Shown: positions 1-11,705, counted from the stretch's first letter. The stretch is 64,000 nucleotides of DNA from Saturnia japonica (GCA_033032175.1 CM065318.1:12462001-12526000); one strand, 5' to 3'. Notes: generated from the letters alone by a model not told the origin. Program-made: numbers and translations.

Positions 1-540
1 GAATCAATAAACTCTTTGAAGGCGATTTGGACTGCCGCATCGGAGTTGAATTTTTTTCATTGTAAGAAGTTGTCCAAATTCCGGAAAAAATGGTAATCTG
101 TTGGAGCAAGGTCCGGGGAGTACTGTAGATGTCGCAGACATTCTAATTGTAGCTCATCTAACTTAGTGGTTGTTTGTTGTGCAGTGTGTGGTCTTGCGTT
201 GTAGTGAAGCAGCAGTGGCCTAGAGCGATTGACTAATCTCGGTTGTTTAGCAGCTAGTTCTTCCTTCATGGTTTGCAGTTGCTGCCAATAGATATCTGAC
301 GTAATCGTATGGCCAGATTTTAGAAAGCTGTAGTGAACGACACCGGCGCTAGTCCACCAAACACTCACCAGTAACTTATTTTGAACGATATTTTGATAGC
401 TTCATTAAATATTCAATATGCTTTAGCCGAATATGTGTTTGTTCAATTAAAACATTTCTATTGCTTTCAGTGGTCTTCCATTTGAAAACCAATTATTTTA
501 TAATTCGTCTCAAACTTGTCGCAGACCCTTCAAAATTAAT
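1..540 (-). pseudogene. mariner transposase fragment, copy 1
   Basis: Minus-strand remnant of a mariner-type (DD34D) transposase, the enzyme that cuts and pastes its own element at TA sites. The C-terminal catalytic part reads through LLHYNARPHTA and YSPDLAPTDYHFF (57-368). In active mariners the first motif is HDNARPH, so the second catalytic Asp is Tyr here and the copy is dead. The N-terminal portion continues to about 540 in broken frames. A second diverged copy lies at 945-1465. The left edge of the window cuts the element, so no terminal repeats are visible. Confidence 0.8.
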
Positions 541-574
541 TGAATTTTTAATATTTTTTTTATAGTAAGTTTAG

Positions 575-935
575 CGGAAGTGAGGAACAGAGAGTAAAGT
601 TCCTCATCCGCCATAGAAAAGGGAGGATCCTCCGGCCAGACGGGTGCTATGTCTGGCGGGCAGCTGCCCCGACTGTTGTTGTTTTTTTTTTTTTTTTAGA
701 ACTGACTACACTGTTAGCCTTAGGGGCCCTATCCTAAAACAGAGCCGCTGCGGCTTTTACAGCTTCACTGGACTTGGGACGAGCGCTTAGGGCACTCAGC
801 CGCGAAAGTTTGTGACGACCCGCACGAGGGTGCCAGAGTGGCCGAACCTCGGCTCGGCGGTCGTCGCGAATGCGAAAAAGTCGCGATCTAACTAATTCCC
901 TAATCCTATGAAATTCGAGCTAACTACTATGTACT
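575..935 (+). repeat. Palindromic GC block and truncated family A repeat
   Basis: Two pieces. At 604-670 there is a GC-rich block around the palindrome GGAGGATCCTCC (622-633); it recurs at 15318-15376 and partly near 4860. From about 680 a poly(T) run leads into GAACTGACTACACTGTTAGC and a segment shared with 15585-16140, 39563-39662, 40990-41710 and 50927-51045 (called family A here). The T run is an A-rich tail on the other strand, so the copy looks like a 5'-truncated retroposon inserted in minus orientation. Confidence 0.55.
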
Positions 936-944
936 CTGCATCGG

Positions 945-1465
945 AGTTGAATTCTTGGGATTGTAAGAAGTTGTCCAAATTCCGGTATGAATTGTAATCT
1001 GTTGGAGCAAGGTCCGGGGAGTACTAAAGAATGTCAAGAACATTCCCATTGTAGCTCATCTAACTTAGTGGTTGTTTGTTGTGCAGTGTGTGGTCTTGCG
1101 TTGTGTGAAGTGTGTGGCCTGAAGTGTTGACGTATGTGTCTTTAGCAGCTAGTTCTTCCTTCATGCCCAAGGTTTCTCCAATAGATATCTGACCGTAAGT
1201 CGTATGGCCAGATTTTAGAAGAGCTGTAGTGAAGACGGGGTCGGGAGTCCACCAAACACTCACCAGTAACTTATTTTGAACGATATTTTGGGCTTCGTAA
1301 ATGGCAATATGCTTTAGCCGACGGTGTGTTTGTTCAATTAAAACTTTTCTATTGGTTTCAGTGGTCTTCCATTTGAAAACCAATTATGTCTATTCGTCTC
1401 AAACTTGTCGCAGCCTTCAAAATTAATTGACTTTTTAATATTTTTTTTATAGTAAGTTCTACGCG
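945..1465 (-). pseudogene. mariner transposase fragment, copy 2
   Basis: Second copy of the segment at 1-540. The reading FKWKTTETNRKVLIEQTHRR followed by LLVSVWWT is typical of the mariner transposase middle region. Compared with copy 1 there are clusters of 1-6 base insertions and deletions, and the catalytic NARPH region is scrambled. Flanking bases are also shared between the copies, which suggests duplication of a larger block rather than two independent insertions. Confidence 0.75.
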
Positions 1466-2625
1466 TTTTCGAAATTTTAAGAAAAAGGTGCTTTGGCATT
1501 AAATGAAAGTTAGGAATCCATATCTCTATAATCCTCCAATCAAAACTGTCAGGGGGCAGGTTACCTTTTCTTGAAGTGTTTCAAAATCAAAACAAAATAA
1601 TCTTTATTCAATTTAGTGCCGAAAAAGGCACTATGAATGTCATGACACTACTGCCGGTTCGGAAATTTCCGAGCCATCGAGAAGATGTTACGCAACTAAT
1701 CGGGTTATCGTTTGTTTTAATGTACCAATTTTACCAGATTGATATCAGGTACAATAATAATCTATTAGTAGGGTTACAAGGGAGTCATTTTCGTTTTTCC
1801 CTGGGATCGGATACCGAAATCAAGCGTATTACCTTTGGTTTTGAAAACCCGCGTGGACTGGTCCTTGAACTTGAGCAGTCTGGTCAATCAGTAATGGCTT
1901 GGATTCTGTCTTAAACCTACACTATAGTTAAAGCTTTTATTAGTCTTAATTAAGTCTAAAACATGGTTTGCCTAATTTATCTATACTTGTAGTATTTACG
2001 TATGTGCTGATCTTCAACATACTCCAGCTTGTGGTAAGTTTTCACGGACATACCTACGTTGTAAGGGTATTGGTAGGGATATAGTTAAAATACTGGATTT
2101 CTGGAACTTGATTTTAGTGATTCGCGGGGTCTATGTGGTCAAATTGCTCGAACTGTCGCTTTACGTATTGTGTATGGTTATGCTACCTCAGCTGCTGAAG
2201 CCCACAGCAAAATACCGTAAGACGTTAATGGAGGCGATAAAGCGAAGTCGTCTCAACTTTAGCGTTGGCCGGCCAGTGGAGTGTTAGGCGATGGAACTAG
2301 AGTACTGCAATGCAGCAGAACTTAATCTTCGCGCAAAGTTTGCCCCATGCGGGACTGACTGTCGCTTTTCAAGTAGGGGTAATGCCAAGAGGGATTGCTG
2401 CTTCGACCTAAGCCTATAAAGTGCGTTCTATCTATGCTTGACTAACCCAAGTCAGTCGACTGTGCAATTGGGCTGAGACAAGCTGTGGGGGCACAGGTTG
2501 GCTTCGTTTGAGTGAGTAAGATTATTTAGAGCCGTTGATTCAGAGATTGTGAATATTGACGTTCTTCAAATTGCCTTAGGCCGAATCTATTCTTTCACGT
2601 AGAATTTAGAGAAGGTTGTCGTCTG
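1466..2625. other. No recognised gene; one unassigned open frame
   Basis: The only open frame of note is on the plus strand at 1576-1914 (112 codons, containing VRKFPSHREDVTQLIG). I do not recognise it; it has no domain motif I know and could be a TE remnant. The part from 2130 to 2450 shares broken stretches such as GGCCAGTGGAGTGTT with 4300-4350. Confidence 0.3.
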
Positions 2626-3060
2626 TCAAAGAACCATGCTTGCACCAATTTTCAACAACGGACGAGTAGATCGTTTATATAAACGAGGAAACAAAAATGG
2701 TCCCAAAATCGAGCCCTGGGGACGCCCGACTCTAACCAATGATCCCGAAGAGGTTGCTCCATTTACACTTATTTTCTGACAGCGCTCTGTTAAATAAGAA
2801 ATTAGGAGGTCGAGAGAAGTTTCACGCACACCATAGTGTTTTAGCTTAAGTATAAGCGTACTGTGGTCAACGCAGTCGAAGGCCTTTGAGAGATCACAGA
2901 ACACACCGATTGCATCCTGCGACTCCTCCCAAGCCCTATCTATATATATGACTTAGCAGTGTTGCACCAGCGTCAGTGGTTGATTTAGATTTCGTAAAAC
3001 CATATTGCCGACCATCCAAAATCTCTTGTGCTTTGAAAAAAAACAAAAAACAGGTGAGAA
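2626..3060 (-). pseudogene. Non-LTR retrotransposon reverse transcriptase fragment
   Basis: Minus-strand piece of a LINE reverse transcriptase. In order it shows QYGFTKSKSTTDAG (about 3040-2960, in a different frame), DLSKAFDCVDHSTLILKL with the catalytic Asp of RT block A, a SYL..R motif, and GRPQGSILGP, which matches the usual GVPQGSILGP of the jockey/CR1-type groups with V changed to R. The YADD block is missing from this piece. The frame shift between about 2905 and 2960 shows it is dead. A degraded second copy lies at 4900-5300. Confidence 0.8.
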
Positions 3061-3520
3061 ATTAAAGTTTGAATCATTTGCAAAGGCAGCAATTGGTCTC
3101 ACCGTCCTTTCAGATACTCCAGTTGCTTGCTGCCGCAGTACGCTTTTGCACACAGTTCAAATCATACTGGAGACCCTCCTCAGATTCCTTTTTCATAAAA
3201 TTTAAACTTCTTGAACCATAACATTACCAACGAATAACAACGAAATTATTCGGAATGCGACTGTACTGCAAGAGATCAGTGTACGTAGTTCGTGTACGGT
3301 TGTAGCACTTACACTAATACACAGTGCAACGCCGGCCAAAGCACGTGGAGGGAACTGCGCGAGCGGGCGTACATTCCCCACGCCCGCTTCTCTACTTCCG
3401 GTTGATACCTAAATACATAGAGTAACCTAATTAGGGGTTCTGCGCTGCGGAGTCCGGCTATATTCAGATCGGTCAAAAAGATTGGCGAGTACTGTTCTAC
3501 TATGTTCTTAGTATGATGTC
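3061..3520 (-). repeat. Dispersed repeat family B, copy 1
   Basis: The stretch 3245-3505 reads, on the minus strand, as a GC-rich block beginning AGTACTCGCCAATC and running through TTTAGGTATCAACCGGAAG. The same sequence is at 5470-5735 in the same orientation and, diverged, at 20525-20800 on the plus strand. The bases at 3061-3240 are also duplicated at 5290-5460. Nature unknown; possibly the leader or 5' UTR of a retroelement. Confidence 0.5.
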
Positions 3521-4090
3521 GGTAAGGCGGTGAAGAAACTTATTCTGGATGGCTTGTAAGCGTTCCCAGTTATATCTTGACATATGTGCGAACGCAACGC
3601 AGCTATATGTCATGATCGGTCGGATACACATCTTGTAGAGCGTCTCGTGGACATTTTGCTTGCAGCACATAACAGGGGATGCAATCGGGCGAGGGTCCAG
3701 GAGGCCCTTTTCCTAACCAGATTGATGTGGCGTATAAAGGAGAGTCTACTATCTAGGGTTACACCTAGATATTTGGTCGTCTTTTCCCAGGGGATCGGAT
3801 TACCGAAGAGTTCAAGGGGATTGTCCTTGAGTTTTTGCGGTATCTGTGTGGCGGTTTGGTCGAAGAGCACCGCTGCGCTCTTCGTGGGGTTTATGGCTAT
3901 TCGCCAGTCGTTAAACCACTTCCCGAGAGTGGTCACGGCTCTTTGGATTCTACATTTGAGGTTTCTCGTTTGCCTTTGAGAGGAGTATATGACTGTATCG
4001 TCAGCGTATAGGCCTACTTCAACTTTCTCTTGAAGTTTTGGTAGGTCACTGACGTACAGATTGAGCCCGACTGTTGTAGTCGGGTTATTG
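3521..4090 (-). pseudogene. Jockey-like reverse transcriptase, C-terminal part
   Basis: Minus-strand LINE RT fragment with the catalytic YADDTVIY block near 4010-3985, then LGKWFNDWRIAINPTKS, FGNPIPW and KYLGVTLDSRLSFIRHINLV (RT palm and thumb, blocks C to E). It continues in a shifted frame through the IRPIMTYSCV-type thumb segment to about 3530. These are the hallmarks of the jockey clade. It is separated from the 2626-3060 piece by family B sequence, so the two need not come from one insertion. Frameshifts and missing ends mark it as inactive. Confidence 0.8.
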
Positions 4091-4899
4091 TATATATACT
4101 CAACGATAGAGTGGATTTCTATAGCGCGATGAAGGATAGTAGGAAATGCGTCCTATGTGGCTCGATAGATGTCGCTATGTGTCGCTACGTAGTTGTGTCG
4201 ATGCGTTGATGCGTCAGTTGTGGCGAGAGATGTTGCTACATCACTCCCCTCCGAGACTGGAGGTCGATAACAGGTTGAGTCGTCCATTTGTGATGCTTGC
4301 CGGGCCAGTGGAGTGTTTCAGTGAGTCGGAACTAGATGCCGCATAGTTCACGGTGAGTCGGAACTGTCTGCGGTGATTGCCCCAGTGAGTCGGGATGATG
4401 TCGCATAGTTCACGGTGAGGCGGAACTGTCTGCGGGTGATTGGCTGCTGCGTCGACCAGGAGAGAAGTGCGTTTTCTACTGCTTGCTGAACGGCCGAAGT
4501 GCAGTGTGCTGTGCCAAGGTCGCTGAGAAGCTGTGGGGGCTGACCAGGAATGCGCGTCCGTACTGCATTGCGTATGGATCAGGAATTAACTCCCCAAGTT
4601 AGTATGCCGCTTGATGCTTGATTAGGCTGTATTGACTCGACTGCAATCGAAAGCCTATGAGGAAGTGCTTCTATCTTGATGACGTAGCTTTCATGACACG
4701 CAAGGTTGTGCAAGACAATCTCGTACATTTGGTTTGTTTGCACTTTAGTAGTAAGTGATTAGCAAACCATTCAGAGATTAAAGGTGTTGTAATTGCCTCA
4801 CTCCGATCTATTCTTTTCACTTTGAATAAAGTGAAGTGATCGCTCTGGCCAAAAGAACGGGTGCTATGTCTGGCGGGCAGCATTTTCACAACGGACTGT
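4091..4899. other. No gene; repetitive, scrambled sequence
   Basis: Contains short imperfect direct repeats such as GTGAGTCGGAACT (4320-4430, three variants) and phrases shared with 2130-2450 and with the 604-670 block (GGTGCTATGTCTGGCGGGCAG near 4860). No coding frame is convincing. Confidence 0.4.
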
Positions 4900-5770
4900 T
4901 GTAGATCGGGTTATTGTATATATACTGAGAAACGATACAATGGTGCCAATTTCTAGCTGAGGACGCCGACTCTAAGGATAGATAGCGAAGAGTTGCTCCA
5001 TTTACACTTATGTTTTGACAGCGTCTGTTAAATAGAATTAGGAGTCGCAGAAGTGTCACGCACACCTAGTTGTTAGCTTAAGTATAGCGTACTGATGCGT
5101 CAACGTTGTGAGGCCTGAGAGATGTCGCTACAGTAAGTACTGATTGATCCTGCGATTTAAATAGTGCCTATTCCTATAAATGATTAGCAGTGTATGAATA
5201 CACCAGCGTCAGTGGTTGATTTAGATTTCGTGAAACCATATTGCCGACCATCCAAAATCTCTTGTGCTTTGAAAAAAACAAACAACAGGTGAGAAATTAA
5301 AGTTTGAATCATTTGCAAAGGCAGCAATTGGTCTCATCGTCCTTTCAGATACTCCAGTTGCTTGCTGCCGCAGTACGCTTTTGCACACAGTTCAAATCAT
5401 ACTGGAGACCCTCCTCAGATTCCTTTTTCATAAAATTTAAACTTCTTGAACCATAACATTACCAACGAATAACAACGAAATTATTCGGGTTGCGACTGTA
5501 CTGCAAGAGATCAGTGTACGTAGTTCGTGTACGATTGTAGCACTTACATTAATACACAGTGCAACGTCGGCCAAAGCACGTGGAGGGAACTGCGCGAGCG
5601 GGCGTACATTCCCCACGCCCGCTTCTCTACTTCCGGTTGATACCTAAATACATAGAGTAACCTAATTAGGGGTTCTGCGCTGCGTAGTCCGGCTATATTC
5701 AGATCGGTCAAAAAGATTGGCGAGTACTGTTCTACTATGTTCTTAGTATGATGTGACAAGAAACTAAGAT
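4900..5770 (-). repeat. Second copy of the 2640-3520 block
   Basis: The order of sequence is the same as in 2640-3520: RT block A/B region, QYGF region, AT-rich spacer, family B. Bases 5210-5735 are nearly identical to 2965-3505, whereas 4940-5200 matches 2700-2960 only with many small gaps, mostly losses of 1-3 bases. That uneven decay inside one duplicate is odd. The minus-strand frame at 5544-5759 in family B is not recognised. Confidence 0.6.
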
Positions 5771-5782
5771 TATTGTACTTAC

Positions 5783-8700
5783 AAATAATACTTAAGAGGT
5801 GATGCTAATGAATTACAGTTAGCCTTTTGATCACAACGATGCTCCCATTTGTCGGTCTGATAACAAAAGCGACACATGGCTGTTTTGTTAAAGGTTTTAG
5901 AACCCTGAAATAAAAGATAAAAACAGCATAAAAATGATTGTTTAGGTTTTAAAATGTTAAACTGGTGATTACTTTATGTTAAGTTCAAACTACAACAGTT
6001 TACATCACCACTACATACAACTTATTATAGAGAAGGTATGTAGACCTCTTATCTATTACCAAAGACAAGGTAAAACAAAAAAACTGACAATAGCCATACA
6101 AGGTAACTCGGTACTTCATTACCTTCTAGCATGCGAGATGTCGCTGTTTCAAATGGTTAATAAATTATAATGATGTCACATATTCTTATGGTACTATAAA
6201 AATACTTAGACGGCGCTATTTCCTATTTTGCCAAAATAATTGAATTGCTGTCAACTCCTCAACTCCTGCTTCGTTGTAGGTTCTGATTGTAAGTACGCAA
6301 CGTTGCCGCTATGCGCTGCTGTCAGCTCGCGCTTTTATGTAGGTACGTGACGTGACGTTGCCGCCACTCCTCGTCTTTGACTTTTTGTACAAAATTTGAT
6401 GCAATTTTTTAAATTTTTATGTGTTGCTAGGGCAGTAGATATTCTTCAAATTATAATTTTAAAAATCGGTGGATATAAAGTGTTTTTCATGGCGAAAGTT
6501 TTTATACTATCCTTGAATGTAATAGATACCGCTGTGATAGAGTTATTGAGTACTGAAAAAAACAATGAAAAGTCTGCAGAGATGTTTAAAAGTTTGTCTA
6601 TCTATTACGTTCAAACAACTGCATGGATTGAAGTCGATTATCTTGTGGAAAAGGACATACTTAGAACACTTTTAACGTCAAAATAAAAAAATATTACACG
6701 CATCAAAACCGACGGGCACTATTAAGTAAAACAATAAATAGTGAAATTTTATTAAAAAATTATAACCACACTAATATTATTTTAGAAACATATTATTTTA
6801 TTATAATGACCTTCTTAGAGTATACGACTTTTTATTTACACTTCGTATAATCGGTCAACAAGCTCATGCATAGCGTCTGGCAATTTTGCATAAACTTTTT
6901 TTAACAGAATGGATGGAAGACGTGTTTCGTATTTTATTGAAATTCATCCCCTAGCGGGGATAAAAATTGGTAGAAAGTTATTTTGGCGATGATTTGCTTC
7001 GAAGTTGATAACAATACTCCTTAGTGCTTGTGATTTAAAATACATTTTATTTTGACACATGTTTGAAAACTCAATCCGATTTTATTCAAAAAAGGTTGAC
7101 CTTACTCATACGTAGTATTGTATTTTCTTTAGACCTCATTTAATCTAATAAAATAGTAAAAATACATTAATGACAATTCTATTACCTACAATAATATTCT
7201 CAGATTAAAAACTAGAAACATGTTGATAAATATTATAAATATGAAAACAGTGATCAGAGGTGACGAGCGTACCAACATGCGCGACTAATATCGAGGTTCA
7301 ATTTCTATTTTGTTGGTACCTTTTTTTTCGAGACTTAATGAGCGGTTAAGCAGGCAACTTCATACTGTTAATTTTGTGTCACAGATGCGCGCGCATCTTA
7401 AAATTTCACTCTCATCATTTTTTCATAACGCGCCTAAAGAAGTATAACTTCAATAATAATAATCTGATAGTTTTATCTATAGGGATATATCTGTAGATCT
7501 CTATCTGTACATGAGCCTTTTTCAAAATTTTGTATTTTAGATAATATCAGTATGATTGTTAAACTGTGATATGGATTGACATTTAAAATTAGTTGGGTAT
7601 TATCAAAGCTTATATGGGTAAAATACCGTATGGTGAGATTGAGGCGAGGTGAGTTTTTTTTGCCATTTTTCATACACGACATATACTACGTAGACGAAGT
7701 CGCGAGCACAGCTAAGTAGTATTAAGTGACGCAGACGAAGTTGCGCGGGTCAGCTAGTATAAAAATAAAAGAAAACTTTATAATCGGAAATTAATTGAAA
7801 ATTTGTGATTTCTTTACATGTATTTGGGTAAATTCCAATAATTGTAAGTAATGTTATGGTTCTTATGATTCTAGATTTTTCTAGGTTGAGATATAAATTA
7901 CCTGGATCAATTTAGTGCTATGAATCAATAAAAAAATTGATCTTTTTGATTCAAAAAATCGATTCTTCAATTAATTCAACAGATGACAATCCCTAGTACA
8001 CTGATTATTTTGAATTTTTGATCATTCATGTCAGATTTTTTAATGGCTATTGTCAGCTTAATTGTCAGTCTTTTTGTTTTACCTAGTCTCTGTCTGCACT
8101 ATAATATAGTCACTATAATAACACTGTGGCCTAGTAGGAGGTGCCCCTGAGTACAATCTGCAGGTCATAATATATTTGAATCCCATTTTGCTATTTAAAA
8201 TATTCATGAGCTCTAACCATTAAAAAAATGTTTTGAGATAACCGGTTTGCCCTTAGAACTAGGTTAGCTTCAAAGCATGGTTCTAGTTACCATTCCATTA
8301 GATATGATTTACCCTTTTCTATAGATACGGTGATCCTATGCATCAGATGTTGCAAATTAAAATTGTCTTATATTCATTCCAGATGTTCAAGCTATGATAA
8401 ACAGCTTAACCATGGAAAGTGAAGTTTCCATTTACCATCTGAAGGACTGCACGCTTCTTTGCTACCATTTGCATAGTGATATACAAAAAATATGGTTACT
8501 AGCTTGATGATAAGATAACTGACACACAGACAGAGTTATTTCTGAGACGAGTGAAGATATACAAGGTGTCCAGAAAGGGTATCAGGTATTTGTTTTCGCG
8601 CCATATTCGAAACGGGGCGTCTAAAGGGTGCGGGGAGGGGTTCGTGGCGTCCGCCATTTTGTGGAGTTTTAGTCACGATGGAACAGTACTCGGGGACGCA

Positions 8701-11326
8701 TCGCGCATTTTGCGTACGAGCGTATTATCGTAATGGTGATTCAATAGTGACTGCTCAACGTCTCTATCGTGCGGAATATCGTACACGCCGCGCGCCAAGT
8801 GACGATAGCATTAGGAAATGGATCAGGATGTTCGAGAATACAGGTGCGACAGTTAAAATTCAAAACTCTGGTCATCCTCGTTCAGTTCGCGATGAAGAAA
8901 CAATTGAAGAAGTTGAGGCGTCGGTTCGTCAAAATCCGTCTTTATCCATTCGAAAGCGAAGCCAAGCGTTGAACATCAAAAAATCGTCTTTACATTCGAT
9001 TTTAAAGAAAGACTTACATCTAAAAGCCTATAAAATTCAATTGGTTCAAGAATTGAAGGATACGGACTATGCTAATCGACTGAATTTTGCGAACGAAATG
9101 CTGCAGCGATTTAACAACTTTAACAACATACTGTTCAGTGATGAAGCAAATTTTCACCTGAATGGTCATGTTAATAAGCAGAATTGTCGGTACTGGGCAG
9201 TGGAGAATCCGAGACGAAAGCATGAACGACCCCTGCATAGCCCAAAGGTCGTTGTTTGGGCTGCTATGTCTGCTAAAGGCATAATTGGTCCTTATTTTCA
9301 TGAAGATCAATGAGGCCGAGCAATTAATGTGAATAGTGACCGTTATTGCGATATGTTGCGAAATTTTTTGGTCCCAGAGTTGCAAGAGTTTGCAGGTTTC
9401 AACTCAAGAACCTGGTTCCAGCAAGATGGGGCCACTTGCCATACCTCAAATGACTCAATGGAAGTTGTTAACGAATTATTCCCTAATAAAGTCATTTCGT
9501 GAAGGGGTAACATCAACGGGCCTCCCAGAAGCCCCAACCTTAGCCCGCTTGACTATTTTGCATGGGGATACCTTAAAAGTAAGGTTTATCAAAACAATCC
9601 AACGAATCTAACCCAGTTAAAGCAAAACATCAGGTCAGAAATGGCAGCAATATTGATAGCTATGTGTCAACATGTTATCGCCAATCTTCGTTTCCGTTTA
9701 GAAGAGTGCCAGCAACGTAACGGTCATCATTTGGATAACATCATCTTTTCCAAATAATTCTCCAATTCATATGCTAATAATAAACAATAAACTTTTTTAT
9801 TGCATACAAATAATTTTTGTTTCATTGAACTTATAAATACCCGATACCCTTTCTGGACACCTTGTATTTTATATTCAGTGGTCTATGATACTCTCGTCTC
9901 TGCTGATATTAATATGGATTGCAGTTGCTTCAAATATCACTATAAAAAATAAAATTACCATTCACTTTTGTTTTAAGCACCATCTAATACAACAATGATA
10001 CTATTTATAATATCTGTTTTTTGCCTACCATTACACCATCTGTCATGAGTCATACAAGTGGTCCTAAATAATCAATATTTTTGAGTGTCATTCCAAATTG
10101 AAGAGGAAAAGTTTTATTAAAACAACACAATTTAAAAAAAAAAGCAACTTTTTGTCTGTTTTAGCTAAAAGGTAATATAAACTTGTTGTTTTCAATTGCT
10201 GATATTAAATTTAGCAGACATGAGTCAGCACCATCTGGGTGTGAGCAGAAATTGTAAGCTTTTTGGTGGTTTCAATTTTTTCTATGGCTATTAGCAGTCT
10301 TCTTGTTTTACCTTGTCTCTTGTGAACTAATTTGTGGTAATCATCACACAAAGAAAAGTTATCTTTTGGTATGTTAGAAAGATCTGTAGAATCAGGTATT
10401 CTACAGCTTCACTTTATATCTTATAATTATTAGCTGGTTACTACTGATTCAATGTTTTATGAAAATACATCAATACATCAAGTATATCAACAATTTTTCA
10501 AAACATCGGATCGATTTGATGCATCATATTATAAAAAATCGAGTGAAGTTGATGCATCAATTTATATTGAATATCCCTAGTCTCTGTTATTACTAGTTCA
10601 AGAAATTGTTTTTTTGTTTGTTTAAACAGCTTATTTCCGGAACTACCTGTCATGATTTAAAAAATATTTTTACATTTTATTGCTTATTTATGGAGCAGTG
10701 CTATATAGCTTCTTATATACATAAAGGCATTTAAAGGTAAATAAAATATGTCAAGTTGCAGAAACCAAGTCCATGAAGTGATGAAGATGAACAGTTCAAT
10801 TTAAAAAAATGTTATGTATTTTTTTATTTCACTTTTGAAATTCAAATACTATTAAACAACTATTTGAAGATAAATGTTTTGTATGCTTTACTTTACTGTA
10901 CTTACATTGCAGACAATTTTTGGCTTCACTGTGCATGTATAGTTGTAAAAGCCTCCATAACGACAGTCCACATTTCTGTCACAAGTTATGCAAGGATACT
11001 GGAGAGATGAACATTCACATATGTTCTCCTTATCAATTGAAGGGCAACTTTTTAAATATTCTTCATTCTCACTAAAACTCACAGCTTTGTTGTTCAAATC
11101 ATCTTTTAGTTTATTCTGCTTACTTTGTATATCCATGTTATTATTTGCTAGATAAAATATAGAAGTAGATTTTTAGACATGCAAAGAAATACAAGTAATT
11201 TGCATATTCAATACAATAATATTTACCCATATCCGTAAGATGAAGTGTATTAAATAAAACCAAAAGAATTAAAACAATAGAATCTCTAATATTTATCCTT
11301 AGGGGTAAAGTTCTCGCCTTCGTCAT
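5783..11326 (-). CDS. amx: Almondex / TM2 domain-containing protein 3, 5' part (3 exons)
   Basis: Three minus-strand exons: 11326-11227, 11147-10906 and 5904-5783. Donors are GTAAAT, GTAAGT and GTAAGT; acceptors are TCTAG and TTTCAG; phases (1, 0, 2) match. The encoded start has a hydrophobic signal-peptide core at residues 16-26 (SIVLILLVLFN), then a luminal cysteine-rich region: SCPSIDKENIC, CITCDRNVDCRYG, CTVKPKIVCNG and CRFCYQTDKWEHRC, the pattern of the TM2D3/almondex ectodomain. The family consists of small two-pass membrane proteins; fly almondex promotes Notch signalling. NYT and NKT are possible glycosylation sites. The exons for the TM2 membrane domain are not found between 1 and 5782, so the gene should continue left of the window. 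Intron 2 (5 kb) carries a DD41D transposon. Confidence 0.87.
5905..8559. other. almondex intron 2, left part: TE debris
   Basis: No host exon seen. At 7640-7760 there are two tails of the type TGACGCAGACGAAGTTGCGCG..CAGCTAGTATAAAA, the 3' ends of a common lepidopteran LINE/SINE group (also at 12455-12490). The plus-strand frame at 6396-6686 shares a phrase (GTTGAGTTATTGACTACTG-like) with 48720-48760 and is probably an old repeat. 8030-8100 resembles 10260-10330. Confidence 0.45.
8562..8591 (+). repeat. Left terminal inverted repeat of DD41D element
   Basis: 30 bp, the probable transposase-binding end; 29 of 30 positions match the inverted right end at 9835-9864. Confidence 0.93.
8678..9757 (+). 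pseudogene. DD41D transposase with two in-frame TGA codons
   Basis: A 359-codon frame from ATG 8678 to TAA 9755-9757, broken only by TGA at 9311-9313 and 9500-9502; there is no frameshift. Residues 1-60 form the helix-turn-helix DNA-binding part (EQYSGTHRAFCVRAYYRNGD, of the DUF4817 type common in insect Tc-like transposases). The DDE/D catalytic core follows, with Asp155 (FSDEANF), Asp250 (FQQDGATCH) and Asp292 (LSPLDYF). Between the second and third Asp there are 41 residues, hence DD41D. WAVENPR and VVVWAAMSAKGIIGPYF are further family motifs. The second TGA sits in a stretch where relatives usually have a coding residue before the third Asp. All three catalytic residues are present, so only the stops appear to disable it. 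Confidence 0.92.
9835..9864 (-). repeat. Right terminal inverted repeat of DD41D element
   Basis: 30 bp, inverted match to 8562-8591 with one mismatch; followed directly by the TA duplication. Confidence 0.93.
9867..10905. other. almondex intron 2, right part
   Basis: AT-rich, no exon. 10230-10340 is related to 8030-8100 (TGGCTATT..CAGTCTTCTTGTTTTACC). No element boundaries could be placed. Confidence 0.4.
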
Positions 11327-11705
11327 TATGAATAGTATTACATTATACTGATTATAGGCTAAATTTTAGCATATATCGTACTAAATAGATAAGTAAGTAA
11401 CACAAATATTTTATTGAATACCTAGTCAATTCATATTTTATTCAATAGTCTACAAAAATAAACGAAGTGAATAGTAGGGATGTAAAATAAAAATCGATTA
11501 TAAAAAACGCGTATATTTCAATTATTTTTTTATAAAAATCGTTTTTTTTTTCCTGTCGTTTTTTTTTTGATGGATCTAATCTCTAATGTAATTTTTTTTT
11601 GTGACCGTAGGTATTCAATCACACTTCTTCTTACTAACTTGCCAACTAGTCCTCTTTATTGAAAACTATTACTGCCATTATCAAGTGAATATAGTGGTAA
11701 ACAAG
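11327..11705. promoter_or_regulatory. Upstream region of almondex, possible divergent promoter
   Basis: Lies between the almondex start codon (11326, minus) and a candidate plus-strand first exon (11706). Very AT-rich with several T/A homopolymers. No clear TATA box or initiator could be fixed from sequence alone. Confidence 0.3.

Larger units (their letters stand above)
8562..9864 (+). mobile_element. Complete DD41D Tc1/mariner-superfamily transposon
   Basis: A 1,303-bp element flanked by TA on both sides (8560-8561 and 9865-9866), the TSD of this superfamily. The 30-bp terminal inverted repeats start CAAGGTGTCCAGAAAGGGTA and differ at one position (residue 23, A versus G). One transposase frame fills the middle. 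It lies in almondex intron 2, on the strand opposite to the gene. The near-identical ends point to recent insertion. Confidence 0.93.

Noticed and set aside
1576..1914. 112-codon plus-strand frame as a host gene
   Set aside because: No recognisable domain, no splice sites and TE-rich surroundings; listed only as unassigned sequence.
9020..9385. 121-codon minus-strand frame
   Set aside because: Antisense shadow of the DD41D transposase.
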